From Flavobacterium salmonis (GTDB taxonomy: Bacteria > Bacteroidota > Bacteroidia > Flavobacteriales > Flavobacteriaceae), in the NCBI RefSeq assembly GCF_903819435.1, contig NZ_CAIJDP010000058.1, positions 115,782 through 179,781 of the forward strand: a stretch of DNA of 64,000 nt, given 5' to 3'. Every line of letters begins with the position of its first letter. Position 1 is the stretch's first letter. Under the pieces are notes generated by a model. The model saw nothing but the letters and a program-made list of their open reading frames with translations. It ran no database searches and was not told the DNA's origin. Shown one piece after another: positions 29,497 to 39,829 of the stretch. A program made the translations under genes and the position numbers.

Positions 29497-29979
29497 TTAT
29501 TTCAATAAATATAATTTTGCACATGCCCTGGCATCAGATAATGCTTCATGATGATTAAGCTGAATTCTCATTTCCCGACAGCAATCACTCAATTTGGTTG
29601 GTTTTACCCCTTTTGCTTTATAAATTTTCACAGTACATTCCCATTTATTAGCAACATTCAAATCTTCGTAATGCAAACCATAGAGTGCCATGGATTTAAT
29701 TAAAACATTCCGATCGAAACTTTCATTGTGAGCAACTACTATTCTATTTTTCAAACGTTTTTCAATTTCAGGATATACCTGTAAAAAAGTTTTTGCATTT
29801 ATGGTGTCGCGAGGATATATTCCGTGAACCTGAATTGTAAAAGGATTATATTCGTTATTAGGCGGCTTGATTAAAGTAACAAACTCATCTACAATAATTC
29901 CGTTTTCTACAGTAACAATTCCAACTGAACAAGGATGATATGCTGTGGCCGTTTCAAAATCTATGGCAGTAAAAGTCAA
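29497..29979 (-). CDS. DnaQ-like 3'-5' exonuclease (DEDDh)
   Basis: This 160-residue stand-alone exonuclease domain carries the DEDDh residues: DFE in TAIDFETAT near residue 7, an aspartate in HNESFDRNVL, and His-Asp in HHEALSDARACAKL. It resembles the proofreading subunit of polymerase III and RNase T-like enzymes but carries no extra domains. The substrate (DNA or RNA ends) is not determined. A reverse-strand TAAATTTG element at 30041-30048 is a candidate -7 about 60 bases upstream. Confidence 0.88.
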   Translation of the reverse strand: MTFTAIDFETATAYHPCSVGIVTVENGIIVDEFVTLIKPPNNEYNPFTIQVHGIYPRDTINAKTFLQVYPEIEKRLKNRIVVAHNESFDRNVLIKSMALYGLHYEDLNVANKWECTVKIYKAKGVKPTKLSDCCREMRIQLNHHEALSDARACAKLYLLK

Positions 29980-30114
29980 TTTGATTTAAGTTTTATGATT
30001 TACATTTTTAATTGCAGATTTCAGCAGCAATTCTATTATGCAAATTTAGGACTTTACCTTTTCTTTTAGTCTATTGTCCGTTAAAAAGTAAATTATGTAT
30101 TTGAATAACACATT

Positions 30115-32409
30115 CTAAAAAGGATAACCAATTGCAATATTAAAAATCAAATTCTCTTTCCTCCACGAACCGCTGCCAAAATTAATATTATCTAGTACCC
30201 ATCTTTCATTTTCAGGCAAATACGGTTTTCTTAAAGGAAAAGCTAAATCAGTTCTTAAAACCAGAAAAGATAAATCAAAACGCAATCCGGCACCTGCTCC
30301 TACTGCAATTTGTTTCATAAAATCTTTGGTGATTTCTGCTCCGGGCTTATCGGGATCAGCGTTTAAAAGCCAAATATTTCCTGCATCTACAAATATTGCA
30401 CCTCTAACGATACTGAAAAGTTTTGCTCTATATTCTGTATTAAATTCCAATTTCAAATCGGCAGACTGATCGGGTAAATAAGTACTTGATGTAGGTTCTG
30501 CTTTATAGCTCCCCGGACCTAAAGATCTTGCTCTAAAAGCACGAATACTATTGGTTCCTCCCACAACAAACTGTTTCGTTGCAGGCATTGCTGTAGAATT
30601 TCCATAAGCATACCCTGCACCTAAAATAATTCGGCTGGCCAATTCGCTTTCTTTTCCAAGTTTTAGATAATGTCTGAAGTCTGTTTTGATTTTTACATAT
30701 TGACTAAAAGGAACATCTAAAATCGTTTTTTGATTATCTTTTTTAACATCAGCACCTGTTACTAGCCCAGTAATATTTCCTGCCAGGTCCAATTCTCCAT
30801 TAAAATAAATTGTATGTTTTCTACGTTTTTGCATAGTATTCGTAAACGTATATTGATAAGTTGGACCAAAAATCAACTGTTTTTCAATTACCCTCCCTAA
30901 GGCTGGATCCTGATCAATGTCTGCCTGATATTCCGGTGTTACATTATTTGGACTCACATATGTAATATCTATTACGTTTAGCTGATGCTCTTTTCGAATA
31001 TCTTCTTTCCATAAATACCCCAAAGAAGCATTAAAGGAGTTTAAAGCATAAAGCTGTGTTCTGTTTTGATATTCATATCGCAATGTTGCTTTTGTTCTTG
31101 GTACAAATCCGCTAGGTCCTTCAATATTAAAAGGCGTAATAAATCTTGGCCAGGTTAAACTTGTTTCTGCTCCAAGTTTATAAATATTGTTTCCTTTATT
31201 TTGTCCTGCCAATTGAAAATCTGCTCCGCCAAAAACAGATACCGTAAGTAATTCTGCACCACGAAATAAATTTCTGTTGTTCCAGTTGACATTAATTTCT
31301 GAACCTGTATAGCTTGCTGAATTTGTTTTTCCCAGCACCTCAACCCGAATGAACTTTTTTGGTAATAATGTTAAATAATAATAGGAATCCAGTGTATTTT
31401 TTAAACTATCAGAAACTTTAAACTCATTTTTAACGAAATTAAATGTCCCAAGATTCACAAAACGGTTTAAAGTTAAATTGTGATCTTTCCGATTGTATAA
31501 ATCTCCTTTTTTAAAATAAATTGTCCTTTCAAAAACCCTTGGCTTAAAAGTATCTGCTGTATCAATTATCGTGAAATCTTTATACTGAACAATGTCATCT
31601 TTTTTATATTGTACACTATCTTTTGAAATAGAGAAATTTGGATAAACAATGATTTTATCAATTTTGTAAGCTATTTTAGCTTTCTCCGGCGTTTCTTCTT
31701 TTATCTTTAATTTTATATTGACCTCATAATCTCCTTTTGTGCTATCTACCTGAGCTAAAATATAATCAGGATTAAAATAATAATATCCTTTCTGCTTAAG
31801 TCTGCCATCAATACGTTCACGCTCTGCTTTTATAACATCCAAATCGTATGGATTCCCGGGTTTAAGTAAACTTCTGCGGCTTGTTCTTGCAATTGCTTTA
31901 CCCAAAGCAGATGAATCTTCAGGAAATTTCACCTCTTTTATTTTATATTGTCTTTTGGGCTGAACTGTATACTCCGCCGTTACTCTTTTATTTTTGGCAG
32001 TAGAGTCAGCACTGACACGTGTTTTAAAATAGCCCCTGTTTTCGGTAAAATTCCTTAAAACTGACGAATTATAATCTAAATCTACCTGACTAAAAAGGAC
32101 AGGCGCTTCGCCCACTTTGTTTCGTAACCAATATCTAAACCCTTTTTCTTTTTTGGGCTCTCTGGCAAGATTGTAAATCCATAATTTAGGACGTAAACCT
32201 AATATTTGTTTAGTTGGTTTTGGACGTAATAAATCCTTTAATTCTTTTTCAAGTGCTTTTCTGCCTTTCTTTTTTATCACAGAATCTTTGACCGTTACAG
32301 ATGCTCCGGTATATAACAATTCTCCTTCTGGCAAATACTTAGTATTGCTGCATCCAAAAACAAAAAACTGGCAAAGCACAATACAATATCTGATATATCT
32401 GTTTTCCAT
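30115..32409 (-). CDS. tamL: TamL-like outer-membrane lipoprotein (BamA/TamA family)
   Basis: From the ATG at 32409 the protein is 764 residues, starting 4 bases after the TamB stop. The signal ends in FVFGC, placing the lipid-bearing Cys at residue 20, followed by SNTKYLPEGE, which I recognise from the Bacteroidota lipoprotein version of TamA. POTRA-like repeats fill about 30-370; a 16-strand beta-barrel (surface antigen domain) fills the rest and ends in IAIGYPF with a terminal Phe. TamA-type proteins work with TamB in outer-membrane assembly or lipid transport. A longer frame to 32439 would overlap tamB. The family is firm; the TamL name comes from memory of the lipoprotein variant. Confidence 0.85.
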   Translation of the reverse strand: MENRYIRYCIVLCQFFVFGCSNTKYLPEGELLYTGASVTVKDSVIKKKGRKALEKELKDLLRPKPTKQILGLRPKLWIYNLAREPKKEKGFRYWLRNKVGEAPVLFSQVDLDYNSSVLRNFTENRGYFKTRVSADSTAKNKRVTAEYTVQPKRQYKIKEVKFPEDSSALGKAIARTSRRSLLKPGNPYDLDVIKAERERIDGRLKQKGYYYFNPDYILAQVDSTKGDYEVNIKLKIKEETPEKAKIAYKIDKIIVYPNFSISKDSVQYKKDDIVQYKDFTIIDTADTFKPRVFERTIYFKKGDLYNRKDHNLTLNRFVNLGTFNFVKNEFKVSDSLKNTLDSYYYLTLLPKKFIRVEVLGKTNSASYTGSEINVNWNNRNLFRGAELLTVSVFGGADFQLAGQNKGNNIYKLGAETSLTWPRFITPFNIEGPSGFVPRTKATLRYEYQNRTQLYALNSFNASLGYLWKEDIRKEHQLNVIDITYVSPNNVTPEYQADIDQDPALGRVIEKQLIFGPTYQYTFTNTMQKRRKHTIYFNGELDLAGNITGLVTGADVKKDNQKTILDVPFSQYVKIKTDFRHYLKLGKESELASRIILGAGYAYGNSTAMPATKQFVVGGTNSIRAFRARSLGPGSYKAEPTSSTYLPDQSADLKLEFNTEYRAKLFSIVRGAIFVDAGNIWLLNADPDKPGAEITKDFMKQIAVGAGAGLRFDLSFLVLRTDLAFPLRKPYLPENERWVLDNINFGSGSWRKENLIFNIAIGYPF

Positions 32410-32413
32410 AATA

Positions 32414-35400
32414 TTATGTTTTTTGCTCATTACCCTCAATTTGATCTATCTGATTTTCTTCCAGTTTCTTTTTTTCCTTTTCTTCTTTCTCTTTTAGTTT
32501 CCTTTTTTCTTCACGAAGTTTTTCTTCTCGGATCATTTCTTTTTCTTCAGCACTGCGATAAAAAAGTTCACGAAATTTATTGTAACTCATTGTAATAATA
32601 AAAGCTACTCCTGTCTCAACAACCTGCCCTTCTACTGCAACCTGATATTCGTTTTTACGATACGCCCGCACCATGTAGCGACCATCTTTGGTCAGTTGAT
32701 AATCTAATGCAACATCTCCGGCAATATTTGTACTTTCTTCATTGGCACGTTCCTGTCCTTCAACACCAAAGCTGCTTCCAACAGTAACTTTTAATCTGTC
32801 ATTAAGGAGTTTTTTGGAAACCCCAACATTTAAATCGGTTCTGTTTTCTCTTGCCCCTGAAGTATAATCATCTGTAGATTCCAGATCAAATTCTAACTCA
32901 ACGCCTTTTATTAACTCTCCGGCAAGATCATTCAGTTGCTGAGACAATATCTTACTTACACTTTGTCTGGCTAATGATTCAGCACTCGTTCCTCCGCTTT
33001 CACTTGCAAAAGGATTTTCTCCAATGAACCTGTTCAGTAATAAAAGTGCAAAAACCTGTTTATTCAACTCAGCCGGTTCTTGTCTTAACTGCTCCAGTTT
33101 TGCTTGTGAAGCCGTAACAATATCTGATGAGACATTATAATTTCCATCAGGCAGAATAATGTCAAAAGAGATTTCAGGTTTTAACAATTCACCCTTCATT
33201 TTCAAATGCGTCTCAAACGGAATTTTTTGTTTGTATGTATTTCTAATTGTTGGACTTACCGCTAATTGACTCCCTAACAAATCGATTGGTGCAGTTTCTA
33301 CTTTATAGATTGCCGTAATATTTAAAGTTGCCATTGTTGGTTCTCCATTCCAGGTTATTGAGCTTCCTTTCTGAATATCAAATTTTCTTCGGATCATATT
33401 AAAATTCATTTCATAAGCTCCTTCCGAAAATTCATATTTCCCTGTTAAAGTTGTTTTTCCTGAAGGATCGATTCCGCCCGTAAGCTGTGCTTCTCCTTTT
33501 AAATTCAGGTAATCTCCATTTCCTTTATCGATAACCAATGTTAATTCAGCTTCTTTGTCGATTGTAATATCTACACTAACATCCATCCCTTTTAGCGGAG
33601 ATTGATTTAGTTTGTTCTCCATTTCAACCGTTTGTTTCAGATACAAATTATCCTCATTGACAAACTCTACAATTCCTTCACGATCTGCAATAGAAGGATC
33701 TGATTGAGGCAAGACAACAGAGAATTTTGTTTCTTCATTGATTTTGATATTTCCTCCAATAACCGGACTGTCTAATGTTCCTTTGATATTGAGTTTGGTA
33801 TCTAAAAATAAATCTCCATAAAACAAATCATTGTCTGCTGCTTTAGAATTTATTGCGCGGAAATTATCTGCAGTTACAGTTAGTCCAAAATTATAATTCT
33901 TGAAATCAGGAGACTGAATTGTTCCGTTTACAGACAATTCATTGTCGTTTTGATCGTATAGTGAAAACTTATCAAAAGTAATCACGTCATTATTGAAAGT
34001 AATTTTTTCCTGATTTGTTTTAAAATAAGAATTCAGCTGTGTAATTCTAAAGCCGGTATCATTAAAATTTAGTTCCCCTGAAACTTTTGGGCTTGATGTA
34101 GTGCCAACGATTTTAAAATTACCCGACAAATAACCTGTTCCTTCGGTAATATTTTCCAAAGTAAATGCCTGAATACTCTTAATAGTCAATTTATTAACAT
34201 CAACATTAAAGTCTAAATTACCATCACTGATTCTGTAATTTCCCTTTACATTTACATCATTTTCCTGTCCGGTCAGCATTACATTTGCAGCCAGTACATT
34301 ATTGGTTTTATTGTCAACTTTTACTTCAATATTTCCAACTGCCTCACCTCTGAATGCAAAATCATCAATTTTTAAATCTGATGTAAAAGTGGGACTGGTC
34401 ATTACATTTTCGACAACCGCGTTTCCGTTAATCAAACCTTGCATCAGCAATTTATCTTTTTTGACTATATTTAAAATAGTCTCGATTTTAAAATTGACAA
34501 AATCAACCTGCAACGGTGCGTTATTCTGAGTTCCCTGAGATTGAATTTTTAATTCATTTCCGGCATTTTCTAAATAAAACTTATTAATATAAAGCCTTTT
34601 ATCTCCAATTTCAACAGCGTTTTCAGGATCGATATTCCATTTTTCATAATTCAAAACGAAATTTTCGGCATCAATTTTAAGGATGTTTTTAGAATTTTCT
34701 GCCTTAAACACACCCGCGATAAAATATTGTTGTTTTTGTTTCGCATCCTGAATTTCAAGCGCATATGTCAAATTATTATTTTCAACTTTTCCGGATAAAC
34801 TTGTAAACGGAACTTTTATCGCACCACTTTCAATCGTGGCAACAGAAACCCTATATTCTAACGCATTTTCTTTGGCTTCTATATTTATTTTTCCGTCTGA
34901 AATTGTGTTTGTTCCATAAACAATTCTCGGAATCGTTCCTTTTATTTCTAAGGTGTCGGTAACATTATTGTATTTCCCTGTTATATTGACCGGCTCTAAA
35001 CCAGTTAATTTAGGAATCAGTTTAAAGAGTATCGGATCGTTATCAATTTTTAATTTAAAAGTCAGTCTTTGTTCACCTGATTCTCCGTTTACTTTCGGAT
35101 TTTTCAAATCAATGTATTTTGATAATGATTTTTTTATGGCTGAAGTCAGTGTTGTCAATTTATATTTTCCATCTGCCTCAGCCTGTAAAAACTGTGAAGA
35201 TATTTTGATATTGTTTCTCGTATTATCTGAAAAAGCAATTACACGAACCGAATCCAAAACAATAGATTCGGTATCTTTTAAAATTTGCACGTTTGAAAGA
35301 AACACTTTTCCGTTTAAAAAATCAGGATTACTGTTGGCGACGTCAGCATCAATATTCCCTCTTAATTTCATTGGTCCTGCATGAAGATTCAATTTTTCCA

Positions 35401-37513
35401 AATCGGCAATATCCAGGTTTAGTTTTAACTTGATTGATGGATATTTTTGCTTTGTATTTCCGCTAGCTGTCAGCTTAAAATTTAAATTTGGATCGCTCAT
35501 CCCTGATTTTACTGCAAAAGATCCGTTTTCGATTTTCCCTTTTAAAGCCAAATCTCTGTAAGTATATCTGTTGAAAATTGCTTTTTGTACAATTCCATCC
35601 AATTCTGCCACTGCAGTTTCAGGATCCAGCCCTTTCCCTTTTACTTTTGTTTTGAGGGTAATTTTTCCGATAGAATCATTTTTTATCAATCTTCCCAGAT
35701 CAAAATCAAGCAGGTAAACTGTTGCATCGTATTTCTCCCCTTTTTTTATGCGCTGGTCAAATAAAGCATCTATTTTGGCATTTCCAAAAGTGCTGTTTAA
35801 AGCCAAATTGGTTTTGAAATTCTGAACAGAACCTTTAAATTTTCCATTCAGATTAAATTGTGACGGCAACTGAATATTCTTCGGAATGGTTCCCTTGGGA
35901 ACAAAAGAATATACATCTTTTGATGTGCTTGAAAGTTTTTTAATATTCAGATCATAATTGGCTTTTTGGGCATCTGGCAAACCGATAACTTTTCCAGAAA
36001 GGGAAACTTTGGTCGTTCCGATTCCGGTCATTTCGAACAATGGGATGTTCAGATTTTTTATTTTTCCGTTTAACCGCGTATTTAAATATAAAATCGCGTT
36101 TGGATTATCCCTGAACGGATTTGTTTTATGCAAATCAGGTGCAAATAATAATATGTCTTTAAAACCAACTTTGGAATCTTTTAAATTAGCATCTATAACG
36201 AGATTAGGAAGATCTTTTTTTAATGCTGCAAGTGAAGAATATGTCAGCTTAATTTTGTTTTGTAAAAGTGTTTGAGGTGTTCTTATGTATAAATTATCCA
36301 GAGATGCATTTTTTGAATCATAAAAGAAATTGGTTTTTAATGACTGAATCTGTAATCCTCTTTTTTCATTTGCTGAAAGCGATTTTATATTTCCTGAAAT
36401 GGTATCATTTCCATAATATAATTTAGCTGCCTGAAGATCAAATTTACTCAAATCCAAATGACTGTAATCAATTCCTTTTTGAGTTGGTTTTGATTCCATA
36501 TTATCAAATTTGAAAGCAATATTTTGTATCGTAACATCTTTTAATTTTACTTTCCAGCCAGCTTGTTTAATAGAAGTCGAATCCAGACTTGGGGTTTTCA
36601 GTTGTTTGTCTTTTACTCCTAATCTTAAATTCCCTTTTAGGTTTTTCAATTCGAAAGTATCGAAGTCCAAAAGCTGTCTGTTCAAATCAATTTCATTAAC
36701 ATTCAGATTCAAAGTTCCCAATTTTATTCCTGAATCCAGTCTGGAATCTTTATTATCGTAAGAAACATCAATTTTTGATAAACGAATTTTATCTAATTTT
36801 AATCTAAAGTCCTTCCTTTTCGAAATTGTATCCACTGTTTTTACAGAAACTTCAGCAATTTTTTCAACCGCATCCTGATCCAATACCAATTTCAATCCGT
36901 TTAAGTTAATATTCGGAATATCGAAATTCATTTTATCCAGATCAAACTTGTTGAAATAGGTATCAAAATGCGATAATTTTACTTTCACATCATTTTTAGC
37001 AAAATCATCTTTGAAATTAAAACTGACATTATCCAGATTTACTTTTACAACAGCTATTTTGAATGGTTTACTGTCCGGATCTTTCGGTTCTTTTGATTCG
37101 AAAGCTTTAATAATATAATCGAAATTAAATATGCCATTTTTATCCCTGTATATATTGGCTTTTACATTTTCCAGAGAAACAGAATTGATTTCAAGTTCAC
37201 TGTTTATCAGTTTTACCAGATCAACATCAATCTCTAATCGCTTTCCTGACAGCAAAATATTCTTTTTTTGGTCTTCAAAATAAAAACCTTCCAGAACTAC
37301 CTCTTTTGGAAATTTTATCGCAATTTTATCTAAGGAAACTTTTGTTTTAATTTTTTTATGCAGGAAAGTAATCGCTTTATCCTTAGCATAATTCTGAACA
37401 GAAGGGACCTGAATTAAAATAATAAGAAGTAATAAAAGTGCAATTACAGAACCCACGCACCAAAGTAGAATACGTAGTGTTTTTTTTAAATAATGAATTA
37501 TCTTTTTATTCAT
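32414..37513 (-). CDS. tamB: TamB / AsmA-like translocation and assembly protein
   Basis: From the ATG at 37513 this is 1699 residues; a 5-codon longer frame exists. A single N-terminal transmembrane anchor (LLWCVGSVIALLLLLIILIQV) is followed by a very long beta-rich body of repeating beta-strands, the bridge-like lipid-transfer architecture. The DUF490 C-terminal domain covers roughly the last 400 residues (NRFIGENPFASESGG, LNDLAGELIKGVELEFDLES). TamB spans the periplasm and pairs with TamA/TamL in the outer membrane; the partner gene begins 4 bases downstream. The last 45 residues are an unusual charged tail rich in Glu and Lys (EEKLREEKRKLKEKEEKEKK). Confidence 0.9.
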   Translation of the reverse strand: MNKKIIHYLKKTLRILLWCVGSVIALLLLLIILIQVPSVQNYAKDKAITFLHKKIKTKVSLDKIAIKFPKEVVLEGFYFEDQKKNILLSGKRLEIDVDLVKLINSELEINSVSLENVKANIYRDKNGIFNFDYIIKAFESKEPKDPDSKPFKIAVVKVNLDNVSFNFKDDFAKNDVKVKLSHFDTYFNKFDLDKMNFDIPNINLNGLKLVLDQDAVEKIAEVSVKTVDTISKRKDFRLKLDKIRLSKIDVSYDNKDSRLDSGIKLGTLNLNVNEIDLNRQLLDFDTFELKNLKGNLRLGVKDKQLKTPSLDSTSIKQAGWKVKLKDVTIQNIAFKFDNMESKPTQKGIDYSHLDLSKFDLQAAKLYYGNDTISGNIKSLSANEKRGLQIQSLKTNFFYDSKNASLDNLYIRTPQTLLQNKIKLTYSSLAALKKDLPNLVIDANLKDSKVGFKDILLFAPDLHKTNPFRDNPNAILYLNTRLNGKIKNLNIPLFEMTGIGTTKVSLSGKVIGLPDAQKANYDLNIKKLSSTSKDVYSFVPKGTIPKNIQLPSQFNLNGKFKGSVQNFKTNLALNSTFGNAKIDALFDQRIKKGEKYDATVYLLDFDLGRLIKNDSIGKITLKTKVKGKGLDPETAVAELDGIVQKAIFNRYTYRDLALKGKIENGSFAVKSGMSDPNLNFKLTASGNTKQKYPSIKLKLNLDIADLEKLNLHAGPMKLRGNIDADVANSNPDFLNGKVFLSNVQILKDTESIVLDSVRVIAFSDNTRNNIKISSQFLQAEADGKYKLTTLTSAIKKSLSKYIDLKNPKVNGESGEQRLTFKLKIDNDPILFKLIPKLTGLEPVNITGKYNNVTDTLEIKGTIPRIVYGTNTISDGKINIEAKENALEYRVSVATIESGAIKVPFTSLSGKVENNNLTYALEIQDAKQKQQYFIAGVFKAENSKNILKIDAENFVLNYEKWNIDPENAVEIGDKRLYINKFYLENAGNELKIQSQGTQNNAPLQVDFVNFKIETILNIVKKDKLLMQGLINGNAVVENVMTSPTFTSDLKIDDFAFRGEAVGNIEVKVDNKTNNVLAANVMLTGQENDVNVKGNYRISDGNLDFNVDVNKLTIKSIQAFTLENITEGTGYLSGNFKIVGTTSSPKVSGELNFNDTGFRITQLNSYFKTNQEKITFNNDVITFDKFSLYDQNDNELSVNGTIQSPDFKNYNFGLTVTADNFRAINSKAADNDLFYGDLFLDTKLNIKGTLDSPVIGGNIKINEETKFSVVLPQSDPSIADREGIVEFVNEDNLYLKQTVEMENKLNQSPLKGMDVSVDITIDKEAELTLVIDKGNGDYLNLKGEAQLTGGIDPSGKTTLTGKYEFSEGAYEMNFNMIRRKFDIQKGSSITWNGEPTMATLNITAIYKVETAPIDLLGSQLAVSPTIRNTYKQKIPFETHLKMKGELLKPEISFDIILPDGNYNVSSDIVTASQAKLEQLRQEPAELNKQVFALLLLNRFIGENPFASESGGTSAESLARQSVSKILSQQLNDLAGELIKGVELEFDLESTDDYTSGARENRTDLNVGVSKKLLNDRLKVTVGSSFGVEGQERANEESTNIAGDVALDYQLTKDGRYMVRAYRKNEYQVAVEGQVVETGVAFIITMSYNKFRELFYRSAEEKEMIREEKLREEKRKLKEKEEKEKKKLEENQIDQIEGNEQKT

Positions 37514-37675
37514 ACGCCAATAAAACACATTAGATTGAAATTGCGTTATCGAAAGTGTGTATCTCTACAACTTACAAAATTGTTAATTTTAAGTTCTAAC
37601 AATTTACATAATTACACGCAATTATTCTAAAATTTTACTGACAAATAATCATGCCATAATTTATCAGGATGACAG

Positions 37676-38626
37676 TTAAAACTTAATTGAAGGTTGTTTT
37701 TTTTCTAAAAGTTTAATTTTTTGCTGAAGCTTAGCCAAAAATTTCTGATGCTGCTCAGACTCAGGATTAAAGCTTCGATGGTGCAATCTCTTTTGTATAT
37801 CTTCAATTTCCTGCATCGTCAAAAAGCTATTTTCGGCAATATAGTTTTCGCTGAATTTATGCCAGATATAATCGATTGCGACCTGATTGGGATGCAACAT
37901 ATCTTCGGCATAAAAGCGATAATCACGGAGTTCGTCCATCATGATCTCGTAGGACGGAAAATAATTGAAAGTCGAAAGTCGAAAGTCGAAAGTTTGATGC
38001 AATGCTGTAAATAAATGTGATTTACTCAATTGGTTTTCTACAAAACCATCTTTTATATGGCGTACGGGTGAAATAGTAAAAATGAAGTTTATATCTGGGT
38101 TTAAAGCATGAATTAAATCAATTGTATTTTGGATGTTTTTCTGAATTACATCCACAGGTAATAATTCTTTTGAAAATTGCTTCTGAGGAACTTTATGGCA
38201 GTTTGCGACGATTTGGTCACTTTCTAGATTTCTGTAAATCCAAGATGTTCCGTAAGTAATAATTATATGTGTTGCTTCTTTTAATTGCTTATGGGTTTCT
38301 GAAATAGCTTTATTTAAAGTTTCCAGTAATTCCTGTCTATCTGAATTACTTAAATCCGAATGCACTCCAAAACAATGCCAGCGTTCGTTATAAAAAAAAA
38401 CGTCTTTTTCTGTAAACCATTTTTCCTGAACCGTTCTTTCTATTATTTTCTCAATCGAAACCGAATTAAAAATAATCCCAAACGGATTGGTTACATTTTG
38501 AAACTTAAAATAATCAAATTTCTCCGCTATGTTTTCTGCAAAACAAGATCCTATAGAAAGTATCTTCGAATTATAATCGATTGGAGAATTACTCTTTGAA
38601 ATTGGGATTTGGGTTCTGAATTGCAT
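37676..38626 (-). CDS. GSCFA-domain protein
   Basis: With the start at 38626 (MQFRTQIPISK) the protein is 316 residues. The naming motif GSCFAEN appears near residue 30, followed by NPFGIIFN. Later comes DMLHPNQVAIDYIWHKF, resembling the Asp-x-x-His end of SGNH/GDSL hydrolases. GSCFA proteins are likely esterases or acyltransferases; the substrate is unknown. The coding sequence contains 3.9 copies of the heptamer GAAAGTC at 37967-37993, encoding TFDFRLSTF, so slippage would shift the frame. Confidence 0.85.
   Translation of the reverse strand: MQFRTQIPISKSNSPIDYNSKILSIGSCFAENIAEKFDYFKFQNVTNPFGIIFNSVSIEKIIERTVQEKWFTEKDVFFYNERWHCFGVHSDLSNSDRQELLETLNKAISETHKQLKEATHIIITYGTSWIYRNLESDQIVANCHKVPQKQFSKELLPVDVIQKNIQNTIDLIHALNPDINFIFTISPVRHIKDGFVENQLSKSHLFTALHQTFDFRLSTFNYFPSYEIMMDELRDYRFYAEDMLHPNQVAIDYIWHKFSENYIAENSFLTMQEIEDIQKRLHHRSFNPESEQHQKFLAKLQQKIKLLEKKQPSIKF
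37967..37993. repeat. Heptamer tandem repeat (GAAAGTC) inside the GSCFA gene
   Basis: Three perfect GAAAGTC units and a fourth lacking its last base lie inside an open reading frame. Seven is not a multiple of three. Confidence 0.9.
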
Positions 38627-38671
38627 AGTTTGTAATTTAAACACAAATTTCACGAATTTTTACCAATAAAA

Positions 38672-38697
38672 AAACCAAATACAGATGCATTTGGTTT
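38672..38697 (-). terminator. Terminator after the lipoprotein gene
   Basis: AAACCAAAT (38672-38680) pairs with ATTTGGTTT (38689-38697); the reverse strand continues TTTTTTTATTGG. Confidence 0.8.
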
Positions 38698-38763
38698 AAA
38701 AAACTAACAAGAATATTCTTCTTGTAAATTAAGTAATAAGTTTCAATACTAGATTTTCTACAG

Positions 38764-39516
38764 CTAGTAAAAAAACTCTGTAGTACCAGGAACATCTGAT
38801 CCTTTATCAACCTCTTTTACAGGATACCCATTTTCATTATAAGTATAAGTACTGTTTTCCCATAAATCATTTTCTTCTACATCCTTATCTGTAAGCATAT
38901 TATGATTTACACCATCAGCTCCTCCATCTTCAAATGCAAGTTTGTCAAATCCTAATACATTTTTTAACGGATTCTGTTTTGTATCATAAGTATACTTATG
39001 ATGCCCTGTCCAATTACCATCAGGTATAATTTCACTTACTTCACCATTTACAAACTTAATTGTTGTTACCCCATCAAAATAAGTTTGCGATTTACTGTCT
39101 CCATTATAATTCTGAGCTGTAATTGTCCCATCTGTATTATACGTATAGACCTCTTTATTTCCCCAATCGTCTAAAGGTTCAACTCTCACGAAAGTGACCA
39201 ATCTATTGTTTAAGTCATATTCATATCTGTTTATTTGATCTACAGTCCCGTCAGGAAGTTTATATTCTATTTTGGTTATTAAATCTCCCGTATATGTAAA
39301 ATAACGATTAAATTCTCCCTCACTATCCGTTATACTAACAATTTTATTACCATCATATTTGTAAATTGTAGTCACTTTTTCACCATCAGAATCGGTTGTA
39401 ATCGTTTTTTTAAGTAAAACCAAATCTGAGGAAGGTGACCCTGAAGAATCTTCATCACTTGAACAAGAAGTTAGTGCAAAAGTCAAAGCACCAAAAAGGC
39501 ATAAAATTTTTTTCAT
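38764..39516 (-). CDS. Putative lipoprotein with YD-like repeats
   Basis: This 250-residue secreted lipoprotein has signal MKKILCLFGALTFALTSC with Cys18 in LTSC, then an acidic serine-rich linker (SSDEDSSGSPSSD). The mature part has irregular repeats such as YKYDGNKIVSITDSEG, NRYEYDLNNRLVTF and YTYNENGYPVKEV that resemble the YD/RHS beta-repeat. The acidic residues right after the Cys could act as a Bacteroidota surface-export signal. The specific family is not recognised and no function is assigned. It is a single gene between two terminators or gaps. Confidence 0.75.
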   Translation of the reverse strand: MKKILCLFGALTFALTSCSSDEDSSGSPSSDLVLLKKTITTDSDGEKVTTIYKYDGNKIVSITDSEGEFNRYFTYTGDLITKIEYKLPDGTVDQINRYEYDLNNRLVTFVRVEPLDDWGNKEVYTYNTDGTITAQNYNGDSKSQTYFDGVTTIKFVNGEVSEIIPDGNWTGHHKYTYDTKQNPLKNVLGFDKLAFEDGGADGVNHNMLTDKDVEENDLWENSTYTYNENGYPVKEVDKGSDVPGTTEFFY

Positions 39517-39829
39517 TTTTAAGATTTAGATCATTAATATTTCCTACAAATGAACTAAAATAAGACCTAAAAACCTAACTTGTTTTAACAATAAAAAAGC
39601 AAAAATAATTAATCGAAAAGATATTTAGTATCCTAAATAAATTATAAGTTTCTAAAGAACAAACTTGTAAACAATTTATTAATTAATAAAAAAGCATATT
39701 ATTTTTTTACCTCTTTTCATAAATTTAAAATCCGGGTTCAAAAATTAACTTTTAAATACAACAAGATCCGCGAAATGATGCTTGTCAATTTAGTACTTTT
39801 GTTTTTCTTTTTATAAATTAAATTCTCTT
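39517..39829. other. Intergenic region between divergent lipoprotein and ABC genes
   Basis: 313 AT-rich bases with no ORF or RNA gene that I can support. The only motif is TACTTTTG at 39793-39800, a plausible -7 for the ABC transporter 30 bases before its ATG, without a matching TTG at the expected distance. Confidence 0.5.

Noticed and set aside
37967..37993. CRISPR-like array
   Set aside because: The heptamer units are contiguous with no spacers and lie in a coding sequence.
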